Shown one piece after another: positions 40,103 to 40,123 of a stretch of 40,123 nucleotides of DNA. A model generated the notes under the pieces. It ran no database searches, had not been told where the DNA came from, and worked only from the letters and a program-made list of their open reading frames with translations. The position numbers were made by a program, and so were the translations under genes. The DNA is from a virus. The stretch's first letter is position 1; every line of letters begins with the position of its first letter. The stretch is taken from the IMG/VR virus record IMGVR_UViG_3300046515_000275, positions 1-40,123 of that record. One strand, given 5' to 3'.

Positions 40103-40123
40103 GGTGACACCCCCGAGAACCAA

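Overview
The window looks like a chromosomal segment of a Pseudomonas (P. putida/P. fluorescens-type). The phage proteins resemble Pseudomonas temperate-phage families, codon use in the phage genes is strongly GC-rich, and the early region carries typical Pseudomonas prophage genes (YmfL-type regulator, DUF2528 protein). It holds the right end of one integrated element and almost all, perhaps all, of a second one. No complete tRNA, rRNA or CRISPR array was found.

Left element (1-~5270). An AT-richer minus-strand gene encodes an 848-residue McrB-like AAA+ protein with a long central coiled coil. About 1.2 kb without a convincing gene follows, containing two strong hairpins. Then comes a P4-type tyrosine integrase (minus). 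Upstream of the integrase lie a hairpin terminator and a short stretch resembling a tRNA 3' end with CCA, which could be an attachment core. This is the usual look of a tRNA-associated genomic island carrying defence genes.

Second element (~5258 to at least 38.3 kb): a P2-related prophage closest in late-gene layout to the HP1/K139 type. A second tyrosine integrase (+) is followed by a minus-strand early operon (12617 down to 6466) encoding Cro-like, YmfL/CII-like, a large zinc-finger/TOPRIM/helicase primase, several small proteins and an AlpA-like HTH protein. A short CI-like repressor is divergent from this operon. An Ogr/Delta zinc-finger activator precedes the late genes. Portal and terminase large subunit are on the minus strand; scaffold-protease, capsid, terminase small subunit, head completion, tail completion, sheath, tube, lysis cassette (holin candidate, signal-anchor endolysin, Rz/Rz1), tail assembly chaperone with an A AAA AAG frameshift site, tape measure, baseplate, tail fibre, fibre assembly protein, hub/spike and a second fibre/spike protein run on the plus strand to a strong terminator at 36.6 kb.

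Right end (36.6-40.1 kb). After the late operon, base composition drops and a minus-strand gene encodes an unrecognised protein with an N-terminal PD-(D/E)XK/DUF4365-like motif set. An imperfect inverted repeat of about 30 bp flanks it. A P2-like cos candidate, a small hypothetical gene, a striking cluster of about twelve TCTGACA-type repeats, and a membrane-anchored protein with a HEPN-like RNDAAH motif follow. I could not find the prophage's right attachment site, so whether the last 1.1 kb belongs to prophage or host is open.

Most interesting: the cargo nuclease candidate with its flanking inverted repeats, the TCTGACA repeat cluster, the McrB-like coiled-coil ATPase next to an integrase, the HEPN-like membrane protein, and the back-to-back integrases.
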